A stretch of 64,000 nt of DNA from positions 186,001-250,000 of the forward strand of contig NZ_BDCK01000015.1 of the NCBI RefSeq assembly GCF_001613465.1, read 5' to 3'. Source of the stretch: Nocardia niwae NBRC 108934 = DSM 45340 (lineage in GTDB: Bacteria; Actinomycetota; Actinomycetes; Mycobacteriales; Mycobacteriaceae). The notes below the pieces were generated by a model, which was given only the letters and a program-made list of their open reading frames with translations, was not told the origin of the DNA and ran no database searches. The first letter of the stretch is position 1; every line of letters begins with the position of its first letter. The translations under genes were made by a program, and so were the position numbers. This document shows, one piece after another, positions 1 through 14,946 of this stretch.

Positions 1-28
1 TCCCGGGAAGGTGGATTGCGTCGGTCAT
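1..28 (-). CDS. 5' end of a gene leaving the left edge (partial)
   Basis: An ATG on the minus strand at 28 opens a frame reading M-T-D-A-I-H-L-P-G that runs off the window. It is preceded by GGAG eight bases upstream, a convincing ribosome binding site. Only nine codons are visible, so neither the reality of the gene nor its product can be judged further. Confidence 0.4.
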
Positions 29-1067
29 AGCCGTTTCTCCGATCTGCTCACGATTTGCCACGACCCCCGAGTGTGTGAGCGATCCTATCGCGATGAGGGT
101 GTTATCGCTTCGAATCGGGAGATTTCCCGGCCTGCGGCAAACCGAATTCCGATCGATAAGGCCCGAGGGCCGAAAGAATTCCGGTACGCTGTCAATGCGT
201 ACGGCGCGATAATCGAGCTAACTCGACGATGTGCTGCTGGACGGCGCTCTTAGCCCGGTATTGGCGGCTGTGCATCTGCACGCTCGTGCACCTCGGCGGA
301 GGGTTGAACCGGAGACCGGATGCGACTGTTTGCGCGCACCGCATCGCATTTCTCCATCTGCGGGCCCGGTGCGTCCTGCTCGAACTGCTCGAATCCGGTT
401 GCGCGTGCTGGGGTCTCGCGGACGTCGGCTGCTGTTCGCGTTGCGCTCGGCTCACCAGGCGGGCTCGGCGATCGATCGCACCGCCCGCGACGATCCGAAA
501 GGCAAGATGTTTCCGCGGGTGCTGCGACCGGCCATCGCGCCGAGCCGGAGATCTGGTCGCTCGCACAGCCGGTTCCCGCCGTACGGCCCGTCGGTCGGCG
601 CAGCGGGCGCACGGTCTCGCGGCTGGACACCGAATTCGACGGCGGGCACCGGCTTTACATTCCCGAATGGAGAAGGTGGTCATTGCACGGCCTGAGGACG
701 CTGCTCCGTCGTGCGAATCCGGCGGCGCCGAAGGCGCCGGAGCAGTCGGCTCGACAGGCCCGTGATGGCCGGGGACGGGCGGCGTCGGGCTGAGGGCCGC
801 CGGTCCGGTCCGTTCGAGCAGGCTGGGAAGACTCCTCCGTTTGGTTTCGGATCGCATCGCCGCCGGTCGCCATGCCGTCTCCGGGTGGCGGGTCGCGTCA
901 TCTCGCCGAGCCACATCGCCGAAAGGTTGCGAAGGCAGTGATGGCCAGGTAGCGGGCCTTGCCTGCTGTCCGGCATCGGCGGATGATCGATCAGAGCCTC
1001 CCGGGTACTCGGATGCGCTTGCCGGGTCGGGCTCGGATCGCCCTATCGCTCAGCCAAGGAAATCACG
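29..1067. other. spacer of about 1 kb without a supported gene
   Basis: No frame in this stretch has the codon bias of its neighbours together with a ribosome binding site. The open frames on both strands are arginine- and proline-rich, as expected from noncoding GC-rich DNA. The first 200 bases are less GC-rich and probably hold the promoter of the leftward gene starting at 28. The rest may be decayed coding DNA, but I recognise no family in it. Confidence 0.5.
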
Positions 1068-1250
1068 ATGATCACCAAAGCCACGCAAGCGATCGCCGCA
1101 ACCGCGCTCGTCCTGGCCATGGGCGCATTCTTCGCTCCGGCGGCCTCAGCCGCACCAGCCTCACCAGCACCGACGACCGACGCGCTCGGATCGGTAGCGG
1201 TGTGCCTGAACGTGCCACTCGGCTCGGTCAGCATCAGCTTCTGCATCTGA
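1068..1250 (+). CDS. small exported peptide precursor with two cysteines
   Basis: This is a 60-residue precursor with a textbook signal peptide: Lys at position 4, a hydrophobic core over roughly residues 8-24, and an Ala-Ser-Ala-Ala cleavage region near residue 29. The mature peptide would be about 31 residues, with a Pro/Ala/Thr-rich start and a hydrophobic end carrying two Cys (VCLNVPLGS...SFCI) 13 residues apart, close to the C-terminus. AAGGAAA lies upstream of the ATG. I do not recognise a named family. Short exported peptides of this style are common in Nocardia-like genomes. The two Cys could form a disulfide outside the cell; function is unknown. Confidence 0.65.
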   Translation: MITKATQAIAATALVLAMGAFFAPAASAAPASPAPTTDALGSVAVCLNVPLGSVSISFCI

Positions 1251-1514
1251 GACCGCCGCACGGAACCGGCGAGCGGACGACGCACACAGTGCCGTCCACC
1301 CGGTCGGGCCCGGCTGCCGTAAATCGCCCTCCGGTACGCCCGGGATCGGGGCGAGCGGGGACGCGTTCTGCAGGCGTCGGCGGTGGGCGCGGTGTACCTG
1401 GCCGACGGGTGAAGCCGAGCCGCGTCCCGTCCTTGCGGAGCAGTTTACGGATCCGGCGGCGATCGTCAGGCTCCTCACCTCTCCGTGCACGCGGATCCGG
1501 GCCGCGCCGGAAAG

Positions 1515-2018
1515 TCAGCCCCGGTTCGCGTTGCGCTCCGCCCACCAGTCGGGAGCGTCGATGAAGTGGTTGTCGAACTCCTCCTGCGCGGCGGCGAGTT
1601 CGGCCACCGGGGATTCGCCCGAGGCGATCCGCTCCAGCAGCCGGAAGTACTCGAATCGCTGCACGCCCGGGGTGAGCGCGATGAGGATGCGCGCCGTGCT
1701 GCCGGGCGCGGCGCCGAAGGCGTGCGGCATGAATTTCGGGACGACGATCGACCCGCCCGCGCCGACGGTGACGATCCGGTCGCCGGCCAGCAGTTGCAAT
1801 TCCCCCTCGGTAACGTAGAAGAGTTCATCGGAACGCGTGTGGTAGTGCGGTGCCGCGCCGTCCGCGCCGCGATCCATGCTGACCTCGAGTGTGCTCAGGC
1901 CGCCGCCCGCCTCCTCGGCGTCGATCAGCAGGCGCAGGGTGACTGAGGTGGTGCGCAGCGTCTCCGCGTCCTGCGACTGGCGGATCGCGACGTCCTTGCG
2001 GGCAGTGGGGGTGTTCAT
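1515..2018 (-). CDS. cupin-domain protein
   Basis: A 167-residue single-domain cupin. The first cupin motif is visible as HYHTRSDELFYVTEGELQL, giving two metal-binding His and a Glu, and the second as the VVPKFMPHAF stretch with a third His. Such proteins bind a divalent metal and act as small-molecule dioxygenases, isomerases or sensors, so the substrate cannot be told from sequence. The ATG at 2018 was chosen because GGAG precedes it at good spacing; a TTG 12 bases further upstream has none. It is divergent from the MarR regulator at 2089 and shares a 70-base intergenic region containing an inverted repeat, so it is probably the regulated target. Confidence 0.85.
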   Translation of the reverse strand: MNTPTARKDVAIRQSQDAETLRTTSVTLRLLIDAEEAGGGLSTLEVSMDRGADGAAPHYHTRSDELFYVTEGELQLLAGDRIVTVGAGGSIVVPKFMPHAFGAAPGSTARILIALTPGVQRFEYFRLLERIASGESPVAELAAAQEEFDNHFIDAPDWWAERNANRG

Positions 2019-2029
2019 GAGAGGCTCCA

Positions 2030-2064
2030 ATAGTTCGTTAGATGATAATTCGCTGCCGAACTAT
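2030..2064. promoter_or_regulatory. inverted repeat between cupin and marR genes, probable MarR operator
   Basis: ATAGTTCG at 2030-2037 and its exact complement CGAACTAT at 2057-2064 form an 8-bp inverted repeat with a 19-bp spacer. It lies in the short divergent intergenic region just upstream of the cupin start and 25 bases before the marR start, the usual place for an autoregulatory MarR site. The assignment as an operator is inference. Confidence 0.5.
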
Positions 2065-2088
2065 ATCTCGACGAATAGAATCTTGTCC

Positions 2089-2595
2089 ATGACCGAGCGG
2101 GAGACCGACGCCGTGGACGCGATCGTGGCGCAATGGGAACGGGAACGACCCGACCTCGATCTCGAGGCGATGGCCGTGGTCGGACGGCTGGGCCGGCTGC
2201 TGGTGGTGGCTCAGCGGGAGATCGAGGCGGTGTTCGGCAAGCACGGCCTGCAACGCGGTGAGTTCGATGTGCTTGCCGCGCTGCGTCGTTCGGGCGAGCC
2301 GTTCGAACTCAACCCCTCCGTGCTCGCCGACACGCTGATGCTGTCGCGGGCGGGCATGACCGGACGGCTGGACCGGCTGGAGTCGGCGGGACTGGTGCGG
2401 CGCGTGGCCGACGCGCACGACCGCCGGGCGGTGCGCGTCGCCCTCACCGAGGCGGGGCGCGAACTGGTCGACACCGTGGTCACCGAGCACACCGCCAACG
2501 AGACCCGGCTGCTGTCGGTGCTCACCGCGGGCGAGCGCCGGGAATTGGACCGGATCGCGCGAATCCTGTTGAGCAGCATGGAACCGTACGCGTAA
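2089..2595 (+). CDS. MarR-family transcriptional regulator
   Basis: A 168-residue winged-helix regulator. The helix-turn-helix covers about residues 60-105 (EFDVLAALRRSG ... LADTLMLSRAGMTGRLDRLESAGLV), followed by the wing with the family signature DAHDRRAVRVALTEAGREL. MarR proteins are dimers that usually repress a divergent gene and release DNA on binding a phenolic or oxidising ligand. The ATG at 2089 fits the family's N-terminus; the frame stays open upstream into the operator region, but that extension overlaps the cupin gene and is unlikely to be translated. The divergent cupin gene is the obvious target. Confidence 0.9.
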   Translation: MTERETDAVDAIVAQWERERPDLDLEAMAVVGRLGRLLVVAQREIEAVFGKHGLQRGEFDVLAALRRSGEPFELNPSVLADTLMLSRAGMTGRLDRLESAGLVRRVADAHDRRAVRVALTEAGRELVDTVVTEHTANETRLLSVLTAGERRELDRIARILLSSMEPYA

Positions 2596-2754
2596 TCGCG
2601 ATAGCTCACGCAGCCGCCCACTCGCCGAATCGCGTGCTACGTGGAAGAACTCGTGCTGCGATGAGGTAGCCCACTACTCGTGTCAGCACGCCGCGACGGG
2701 TCTACCGTGGGGTTTCGCGCCGAAGGGGTCGGCGCGGTTGTGCGAGGAGGCACG

Positions 2755-3549
2755 ATGATCGACATCATCACTCTCCGCGGCACCGGTGAGCCGCGCAACT
2801 CCGACGGAACGCCCGCGGGCATGCTGCACGACGTCACGAAACTACTCGATACCAGCAGATTCAGCTGCTTCGAACCGGATTGGCCCGCTTCCGTCGGCCC
2901 CGTACCCGAGGCGTGGGGCCCTTCGCTGGAGACCTCGGTGCGGCTCGGGGTCGCGGCCGGGGTGAAAGCGATCCAGGACTCGCCGAATGTCTGCGGCCTG
3001 CTGAGCTATTCGCTCGGCGGCATCTGCGCCAGCCGCATCCTGGAGGGTGTCCAGTCCGGAAGGTACAAGAACACCGACGGCACGCCGCTGGAAATCGCCT
3101 TCGTGGTGAACCTCGCCAACCCCCTGCGCCGCGCCGGGCAGTCGGTGGCGAATCTGTGCCCGGCGAATACATTCGGTTTGCACGGGCAGCGGGGCGCGTG
3201 GCCGGCCGCGGTCGCGGTCCGCGAGTACGCCAATCCCGGCGACATCATCACCGCGTCCCCGGCGGACTCGCCCTTGCGCGTCATCGACGTGGGCATCTCG
3301 CCGTTCTCCTTCGTGGAGGGCGCCCGGATCGGCGATGTCGCACCGCTGATCTTCGCCGAACTACTCGAAGTCCTGCTGCGCGACCCGATCGCGAATCTCG
3401 CGCGCTACACGGCCGCCGTACGCGGTGTCATCGGCTATCTGACTCCGTGGCCCGACGGCCAGCACGTGCTCTATTCCGGACGGAACATGCCCGGGACGAA
3501 CGTCCTGTGGACGACGCACGCCGCGGAGTACCTCAACGCGACGTACTAG
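2755..3549 (+). CDS. LysB/cutinase-like serine esterase (alpha/beta hydrolase)
   Basis: A 264-residue alpha/beta hydrolase of the cutinase and mycobacteriophage lysin B type. It opens with the family's early beta strand (IDIITLRGTGEP), carries the nucleophile elbow SYSLGG (Gly/Ser-x-Ser-x-Gly) near residue 84, and later an ANPGDII segment typical of the acid-bearing loop in phage LysB proteins. LysB enzymes cleave the ester between mycolic acid and arabinogalactan. There is no signal peptide, and no other phage genes lie nearby, so this is either a domesticated phage gene or a chromosomal relative. GGAGG precedes the ATG at 2755. The family is confident, the substrate is not. Confidence 0.75.
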   Translation: MIDIITLRGTGEPRNSDGTPAGMLHDVTKLLDTSRFSCFEPDWPASVGPVPEAWGPSLETSVRLGVAAGVKAIQDSPNVCGLLSYSLGGICASRILEGVQSGRYKNTDGTPLEIAFVVNLANPLRRAGQSVANLCPANTFGLHGQRGAWPAAVAVREYANPGDIITASPADSPLRVIDVGISPFSFVEGARIGDVAPLIFAELLEVLLRDPIANLARYTAAVRGVIGYLTPWPDGQHVLYSGRNMPGTNVLWTTHAAEYLNATY

Positions 3550-3550
3550 T

Positions 3551-4117
3551 TCACTGCCTACGACGGACCGACGCCTCGACCAAATCCAGCACGGCCGAGA
3601 GGTTCTCGTTGGTGTGTCCGGAAGCGATTCGGGCGATCAGTCCGTCGAGAACCAGGTCGAGGTAGCCGAGCAGGACGTCGGTGGGCACGTCGTCGCGCAG
3701 TGCGCCCGCGGCCTTGCGGCGTTCCAGGCGGGCCAGGGTGGCGGCGGTGAGCTCGGCCGAACGCTGGGTCCAGCCCGCGCGGAACTCGGGATCGGTGCGC
3801 AGCCGACGCGCGATCTCCAAACGCGTTCCGAGCCAGTTGAACTGCTCGGGGTGGGCGAGCATGTCGCGCATCACCTGCACGATGCCCTGGTTGGCCGCGA
3901 CGTCGGCCATGCGTTCGGCATCTTCCTGGGCGAGGGCGAGGAACAGCGCGTCCTTATCCCGGAAGTGGTGGAAGATGGCACCCCTGGATAGCCCGATCTC
4001 CTCCTCGAGGCGGCGCACGGTGGCGCCGTCGTAGCCGTATTCGGCGAAGCAGCGACGTGCTCCGTCGAGAATCTGGCTGCGCCGGGCGGCGAGGTGATCG
4101 TCACTGACCTTGGGCAC
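3551..4117 (-). CDS. acnR: TetR-family repressor of aconitase (AcnR)
   Basis: A 188-residue TetR-type regulator. Its N-terminal helix-turn-helix is at residues 10-55 (ILDGARRCFAEYGYDGATV ... LSRGAIFHHFRDKDALF), followed by an all-helical ligand domain. It starts at a GTG preceded by GGAGG. It lies directly downstream of aconitase on the same strand, the arrangement of AcnR in Corynebacterium glutamicum and Rv1474c in M. tuberculosis, where it represses acn and responds to citrate or aconitate and metal. A candidate operator matching the corynebacterial motif lies upstream of acn at 7164-7179. The family is certain; the AcnR assignment rests on position plus that site. Confidence 0.9.
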   Translation of the reverse strand: MPKVSDDHLAARRSQILDGARRCFAEYGYDGATVRRLEEEIGLSRGAIFHHFRDKDALFLALAQEDAERMADVAANQGIVQVMRDMLAHPEQFNWLGTRLEIARRLRTDPEFRAGWTQRSAELTAATLARLERRKAAGALRDDVPTDVLLGYLDLVLDGLIARIASGHTNENLSAVLDLVEASVRRRQ

Positions 4118-4142
4118 GGAATCCTCCAGTGGGGAAACACGG

Positions 4143-4175
4143 ACCCCCGCATCGGCGGTCCACCGATGCGGGGGT
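4143..4175 (-). terminator. strong hairpin between acn and acnR
   Basis: A perfect 13-bp stem (ACCCCCGCATCGG at 4143-4155 with its complement at 4163-4175) around a 7-base loop lies 56 bases after the acn stop codon and 25 bases before the acnR start. There is no U-tract after it on the minus strand. It is probably a partial terminator or mRNA-stabilising structure that uncouples acnR expression from acn. Confidence 0.65.
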
Positions 4176-4230
4176 TCTCGCGAACACTAGACCTCAGAGG
4201 CGCGAAGAAGCGCCGCCGAAGGTGGCGCGA

Positions 4231-7930
<3,700 letters not shown>

Positions 7931-8379
7931 GTTCGCGCCCTGCGAGTTCGCGCCGAGCCGCTTCTGTGATCCGGTCCTCGGCCGACTCGATCCGATCGGG
8001 CGCCAGGCGCGGTTCCGATCGCCGCACCGCGCCCTGACGCAGGTGCGCGAGCCGGTGGCGCGCCTTCGCTCGATGCGAAGGTCCACGTCTTCCGACCTGG
8101 GGATCAACCGGGCCGCCGGTAGGTATACAGCTAACTTTCGGAGCGGTTGGTCTGTTATGCGGCTGCGAAGTTTGTCCCGACTCTAGCAAATTTCAAGCAA
8201 ACAAAGAATTGCGCGCGTCCGCGAGCTGGATGCCGTTTTGTCGGTGACGTAAGTGTCGTACGGTTCGAATGGTCCCTGATGGGGAATATGTGTTTCCAGA
8301 GGCCATCTGTCGACCACAGTGCGTCATGGTTCGCCTGATGCCGTAGAGGATTGCCGGAATCCGGTCCCTTGGAGGTGTG
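7931..8379. other. spacer of 449 bases, long leader region of ripA
   Basis: No coding frame is supported. The part from about 8120 to 8260 is clearly poorer in GC than its surroundings and probably holds the ripA promoter. GTGACG-TAA-GTGTCG at about 8239-8253 is a direct-repeat-like element that could be a site for an MtrA-type response regulator, since ripA is an MtrA target in mycobacteria; this is weak. GGAGG at 8371-8375 is the ribosome binding site. Confidence 0.45.
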
Positions 8380-9798
8380 ATGCGCAACATCGGCGGGCTG
8401 CTCCCCCGGCGCCGACTATCGGTCGCTGCGGGATTGCTGATCTCGGTCGCCGTAGTGGTCACGACCGGGCCGGTCGCTGCTGTACCACCTCCTCCGCCAA
8501 ATCCCAGCGACGCGCAGATCGCACAGGCGGGCGGGCAGGTCGACGCCGGCGTCGCCGAAGTGGGCACCCTGATCAACCAGGTCGCCGTCGCCGATCATCA
8601 GCTGGGGCAACTCGACGACGCCGTGGCGCAGCGGCGGGAAGACGTCAACAAGGCACTGGTGGATCTGCAGGCCGCGCGCGACGCCGCCGACGCGGCCGCC
8701 GTCGTGGTGGTCGACACCCAGCTGGCTCTGGCCGACGCGGCGGTCCAGGTGGGCCGAGCGCGCCGCAATTTCGATCAGTTCGCCACCCAGGTCTACACCC
8801 GCCCCGGCTCCGACTCGATGGTCACCTATCTCGCGGCGGCCACCCCGGCGGTGGCGCTGGACCGGGCCCAGTTGCTCGATCTGGTATCCAAGAACCGTCA
8901 GCAGGTGCTGGACGGCCTGCGGCGCGCCCAGATCGATCAGGGCAACAAGAATTCCACCGCCCGGCGGGCGAAAGCGGACGCCGACGCGGCCGCCGCGACG
9001 GCCGCCGCGCGCAAGACCGATGCCGAGCACGCCGTGGCCGCGGCCAAGGCCGAACTCGACCGGCAGGCCGCCCAGCGTGACGACCTGCTGCGGCAGCGCC
9101 AGGACGCGCAGGGCCGGCTGGATCAGGCGCGGCAGAACGTTGCGGGGCTGCAGGATCAGCGTGACGCGTACCTGGCCTGGGACGCGCTGCGCAAGGCGGA
9201 GGAGGCCGCGGTGCGGGCCGCCGCCGCGGCGGCCGCCGCCCGCGCGGCCGCCGACCAGGCCGCCCGCGACCGAGCCGCCGAAGTGGGCACCGGAAAACGC
9301 CCGCACACCCAGCTGGAGGACACGCCCCCACCCCGGCGCAGCGCGCCACGACCGAAGACGCCTCCGGTCGGGGGCTCGTCGGCGATCGAGATCGTGGTCG
9401 ATCGCGCCATGGCACAGCTCGGTGTCACCTACGCCTGGGGCGGGGGCGACGAGGACGGCCCGACCCTCGGCATCCGCGATGGTGGCGTGGCCGACAGCCA
9501 CGGCGATTACAACAAGGTGGGCTTCGACTGCTCCGGGTTGATGGTCTACGCCTTCGCGGGCATCGGGGTCTCGCTGCCGCACTACAGCGGCTACCAGTAC
9601 AACGCGGGCACGCGGGTGCCGGTCGGCGACCGCGAACGCGGCGACATGTTGTTCTGGGGACCGAACGGCAGCCAGCACGTGGCGTTGTACCTGGGCGACG
9701 GGCAGATGGTGGAGGCGCCGGAAAGCGGCGACGTGGTCAAGGTGTCCCCGGTCCGCGAGGGCGGCATCATGCCGTTCGCGGTGCGCATCGTCTCCTGA
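8380..9798 (+). CDS. ripA: RipA-type NlpC/P60 peptidoglycan endopeptidase
   Basis: A secreted D,L-endopeptidase that cuts peptidoglycan stem peptides during daughter-cell separation. It is 472 residues, the length of M. tuberculosis RipA. Features in order are a signal peptide (residues 1-36), a long Ala/Gln-rich helical coiled coil (about 45-305), a Pro/Arg linker (305-335) and the NlpC/P60 domain. The catalytic Cys384 sits in FDCSG and His433 in SQHVALYLGDG, essentially the positions known for RipA. The ATG at 8380 is preferred over the GTG at 8377 because of its spacing from GGAGG. The coiled coil is thought to block the active site until processed. The usual partner gene ripB is absent. 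Confidence 0.95.
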   Translation: MRNIGGLLPRRRLSVAAGLLISVAVVVTTGPVAAVPPPPPNPSDAQIAQAGGQVDAGVAEVGTLINQVAVADHQLGQLDDAVAQRREDVNKALVDLQAARDAADAAAVVVVDTQLALADAAVQVGRARRNFDQFATQVYTRPGSDSMVTYLAAATPAVALDRAQLLDLVSKNRQQVLDGLRRAQIDQGNKNSTARRAKADADAAAATAAARKTDAEHAVAAAKAELDRQAAQRDDLLRQRQDAQGRLDQARQNVAGLQDQRDAYLAWDALRKAEEAAVRAAAAAAAARAAADQAARDRAAEVGTGKRPHTQLEDTPPPRRSAPRPKTPPVGGSSAIEIVVDRAMAQLGVTYAWGGGDEDGPTLGIRDGGVADSHGDYNKVGFDCSGLMVYAFAGIGVSLPHYSGYQYNAGTRVPVGDRERGDMLFWGPNGSQHVALYLGDGQMVEAPESGDVVKVSPVREGGIMPFAVRIVS

Positions 9799-9937
9799 TT
9801 CCGGACATTCCGGGCGCCGAGCCGGGCCGCCGGACCTCCGAATTCCCATTCTGTCGGGTCCGGTTGCGGCACCGGCCGTGATTACCTGGAATAGTTGTGG
9901 CAGCACGCACAGGACCAAGGCGAAAGCGGGGATGTTG

Positions 9938-11115
<1,178 letters not shown>

Positions 11116-11119
<4 letters not shown>

Positions 11120-12101
11120 CCTCGGCATCGGATCCGGTTGCGCCAGTGCCGACGTCGCCGTCCCACGCACCGCCGTCCTTCCACGCGGGGGAGCTGACCG
11201 ACCCCAGGCTCACGGTCGCGCTCAAGACCCTCGAACTCACCGTGCGCCGCAGGCTCGACGGCGTGCTGCACGGCGATCATCTCGGTCTGATCCCCGGACC
11301 CGGCTCCGAGCCGGGCGAGGCGCGCGCCTACCAGCCGGGTGACGACGTGCGCCAGATGGATTGGTCGGTCACCGCCCGCACCACCCATCCGCACGTGCGG
11401 CAGATGATCGCCGACCGGGAGTTGGAGACCTGGATGGTGGTCGATCTGTCGGCCAGCCTCGATTTCGGCACCGCCGCCTGCCAGAAGCGGGATCTCGCCA
11501 TCGCCGCCGCGGCCGCGATCACCCATCTGACCAGCGGCGGCGGCAACCGGATCGGCGCCGTCGTCGCCACCGGAGAACGGTTGACCCGCATTCCCGCGCG
11601 CGGCGGGCGCGTCCACGCGCAGTCGCTGCTGCGCAGCATCGCGACCACGCCGCACGCGCGCGACGGTGTGCGCGGCGATCTGCGCGGCGGCATCGAATCG
11701 CTGCGCCGCCCGCAGCGCAAACGCGGACTCGCGGTGATCATCAGCGATTTCCTGGGTGACATCGACTGGCAGCGTTCGCTGCGCGCGATCTCGGCCCGGC
11801 ACGATCTGCTCGCGGTCGAGGTGCTCGACCCGCGCGACCTGTCGCTGCCCGACATGGGTGACGTCGTGCTGCACGACCCGGAGACCGGGCGCACCCGCGA
11901 GTTCAGCGTGACCTCCACGCTGCGCGCCGATTTCGCGGCTGCCGCGCAGCGCCACCGCGAGCAGGTCGAACAGGCCCTGCGCAGCTGCGGCGCTCCGGTG
12001 CTCACCTTGCGAACCGATCGGGACTGGATCGCCGACGTGGTCCGGTTCGTGTCCACCCGGCGCCACAGCTTCGGCGCCCCGACCGGGCGGGTGCCACGTC
12101 A

Positions 12102-12105
<4 letters not shown>
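11116..12105 (+). CDS. DUF58-domain protein of the MoxR module
   Basis: A 329-residue DUF58 protein, equivalent to Rv1480. The conserved core EARAYQPGDDVRQMDWSVTART around residues 71-93 is the DUF58 signature, followed by a VWA-like fold (WMVVDLSASLDFG at about 110-122, a partial metal-binding motif DxSxS). It starts on the GTG that overlaps the moxR stop and ends overlapping the next gene by GTGA, so moxR, this gene and the VWA gene are translationally coupled. DUF58 proteins are thought to assemble with MoxR and VWA partners; the substrate is unknown. Confidence 0.92.
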
Positions 12106-14020
<1,915 letters not shown>

Positions 14021-14100
14021 TCACCCTCCACGCGTAGCGCGGCCGGTCCCGGCCGCCCGCAGCCAACCCCACATTCGAAATTCAGGAGAACCGAGAACTC

Positions 14101-14937
14101 ATGGGCGGACTGCTCGAAGGCAAGACCATCCTGGTCACGGGCATCATCACCGATGCGTCGATCGCGTTCCGAGCGGCGGCCGTCGCGCAGGAGCAGGGCG
14201 CGAAGGTGATCATCACCGGTATCCCGGAACGGCTGCGGCTGATCGACCGGATCGCCAAGCGCCTGCCGCAGGAGGTCCCGCCGGCCATCGGGCTCGACGT
14301 CACCAGCGAAGAGGACCTCGCCGGCCTCGCCGACAAGGTGCGGGAACTGGCTCCCGAGGGGATCGACGGAGTGCTGCACTCGATCGCGTTCGCGCCCCGC
14401 ACCCTGATGGGCCCGGAGGCCCGGCCGTTCCTCGAGGGTCCGGGCCCGGACGCGGCCAAGGCGTTCGAGATCTCGGCGTGGAGCTACGCGTCGCTGTCGC
14501 GCGCGGTTCTGCCGGTGATGAACGAGGGCGGCTCGATCGTCGGCATGGACTTCGATCCGCGCACCGCGATGCCCTACTACAACTGGATGGGTGTGGCGAA
14601 GGCGGCGCTGGAGTCGGTGAACCGGTACGTCGCGCGGGAAGTGGGCGCCGCCAAGAAGATTCGTTCCAACCTCATCGCCGCGGGCCCGATCAAGACGCTG
14701 GCCGCCAAGGCGATCGCGGGCACCGCGACGGACGACGCGGCCAAGCTCAACCAGCTCAACACCTACTGGGACGGCGCGTCGCCGATCGGCTGGGACGTCG
14801 ACGACCCGACGGTGGTGGCGAAGTCGATCGTGGCGCTGCTGTCGGACTGGCTGCCGGGCACCACCGGCTCGATCATCTACGTCGACGGCGGAGCCAGCCA
14901 CAACACCTGGTTCCCGGAGAACATGGCGACCAACTGA
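14101..14937 (+). CDS. inhA: enoyl-ACP reductase InhA
   Basis: An NADH-dependent trans-2-enoyl-ACP reductase of FAS-II, 278 residues. The glycine-rich nucleotide motif is in [12 protein letters not shown]. Ser94 is at exactly the position whose substitution gives isoniazid resistance in M. tuberculosis (HSIAF), Tyr160 and Lys167 correspond to Tyr158 and Lys165, and the MDFD segment is intact. AGGAGA precedes the ATG. It is nine bases upstream of the ferrochelatase gene and forms an operon with fabG1. The protein is about nine residues longer than the mycobacterial enzyme, through small insertions. Confidence 0.97.
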   Translation: MGGLLEGKTILVTGIITDASIAFRAAAVAQEQGAKVIITGIPERLRLIDRIAKRLPQEVPPAIGLDVTSEEDLAGLADKVRELAPEGIDGVLHSIAFAPRTLMGPEARPFLEGPGPDAAKAFEISAWSYASLSRAVLPVMNEGGSIVGMDFDPRTAMPYYNWMGVAKAALESVNRYVAREVGAAKKIRSNLIAAGPIKTLAAKAIAGTATDDAAKLNQLNTYWDGASPIGWDVDDPTVVAKSIVALLSDWLPGTTGSIIYVDGGASHNTWFPENMATN

Positions 14938-14946
14938 GCCGATCGG

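Noticed and set aside
192..914. Several overlapping open frames of 60-240 codons on both strands near the left end
   Set aside because: Arg/Pro/Ser-rich translations without known motifs or ribosome binding sites; no frame has the expected third-position GC pattern over its length.
8107..8379. Possible c-di-AMP (ydaO-type) riboswitch in front of ripA, suggested by CAGCTAACTTTCGGAGCGG near 8127
   Set aside because: The 3' CAGCTAAC element is the only resemblance. The GGGTGAATC-type conserved stretch and paired stems that must precede it were not found, so the match is most likely chance.
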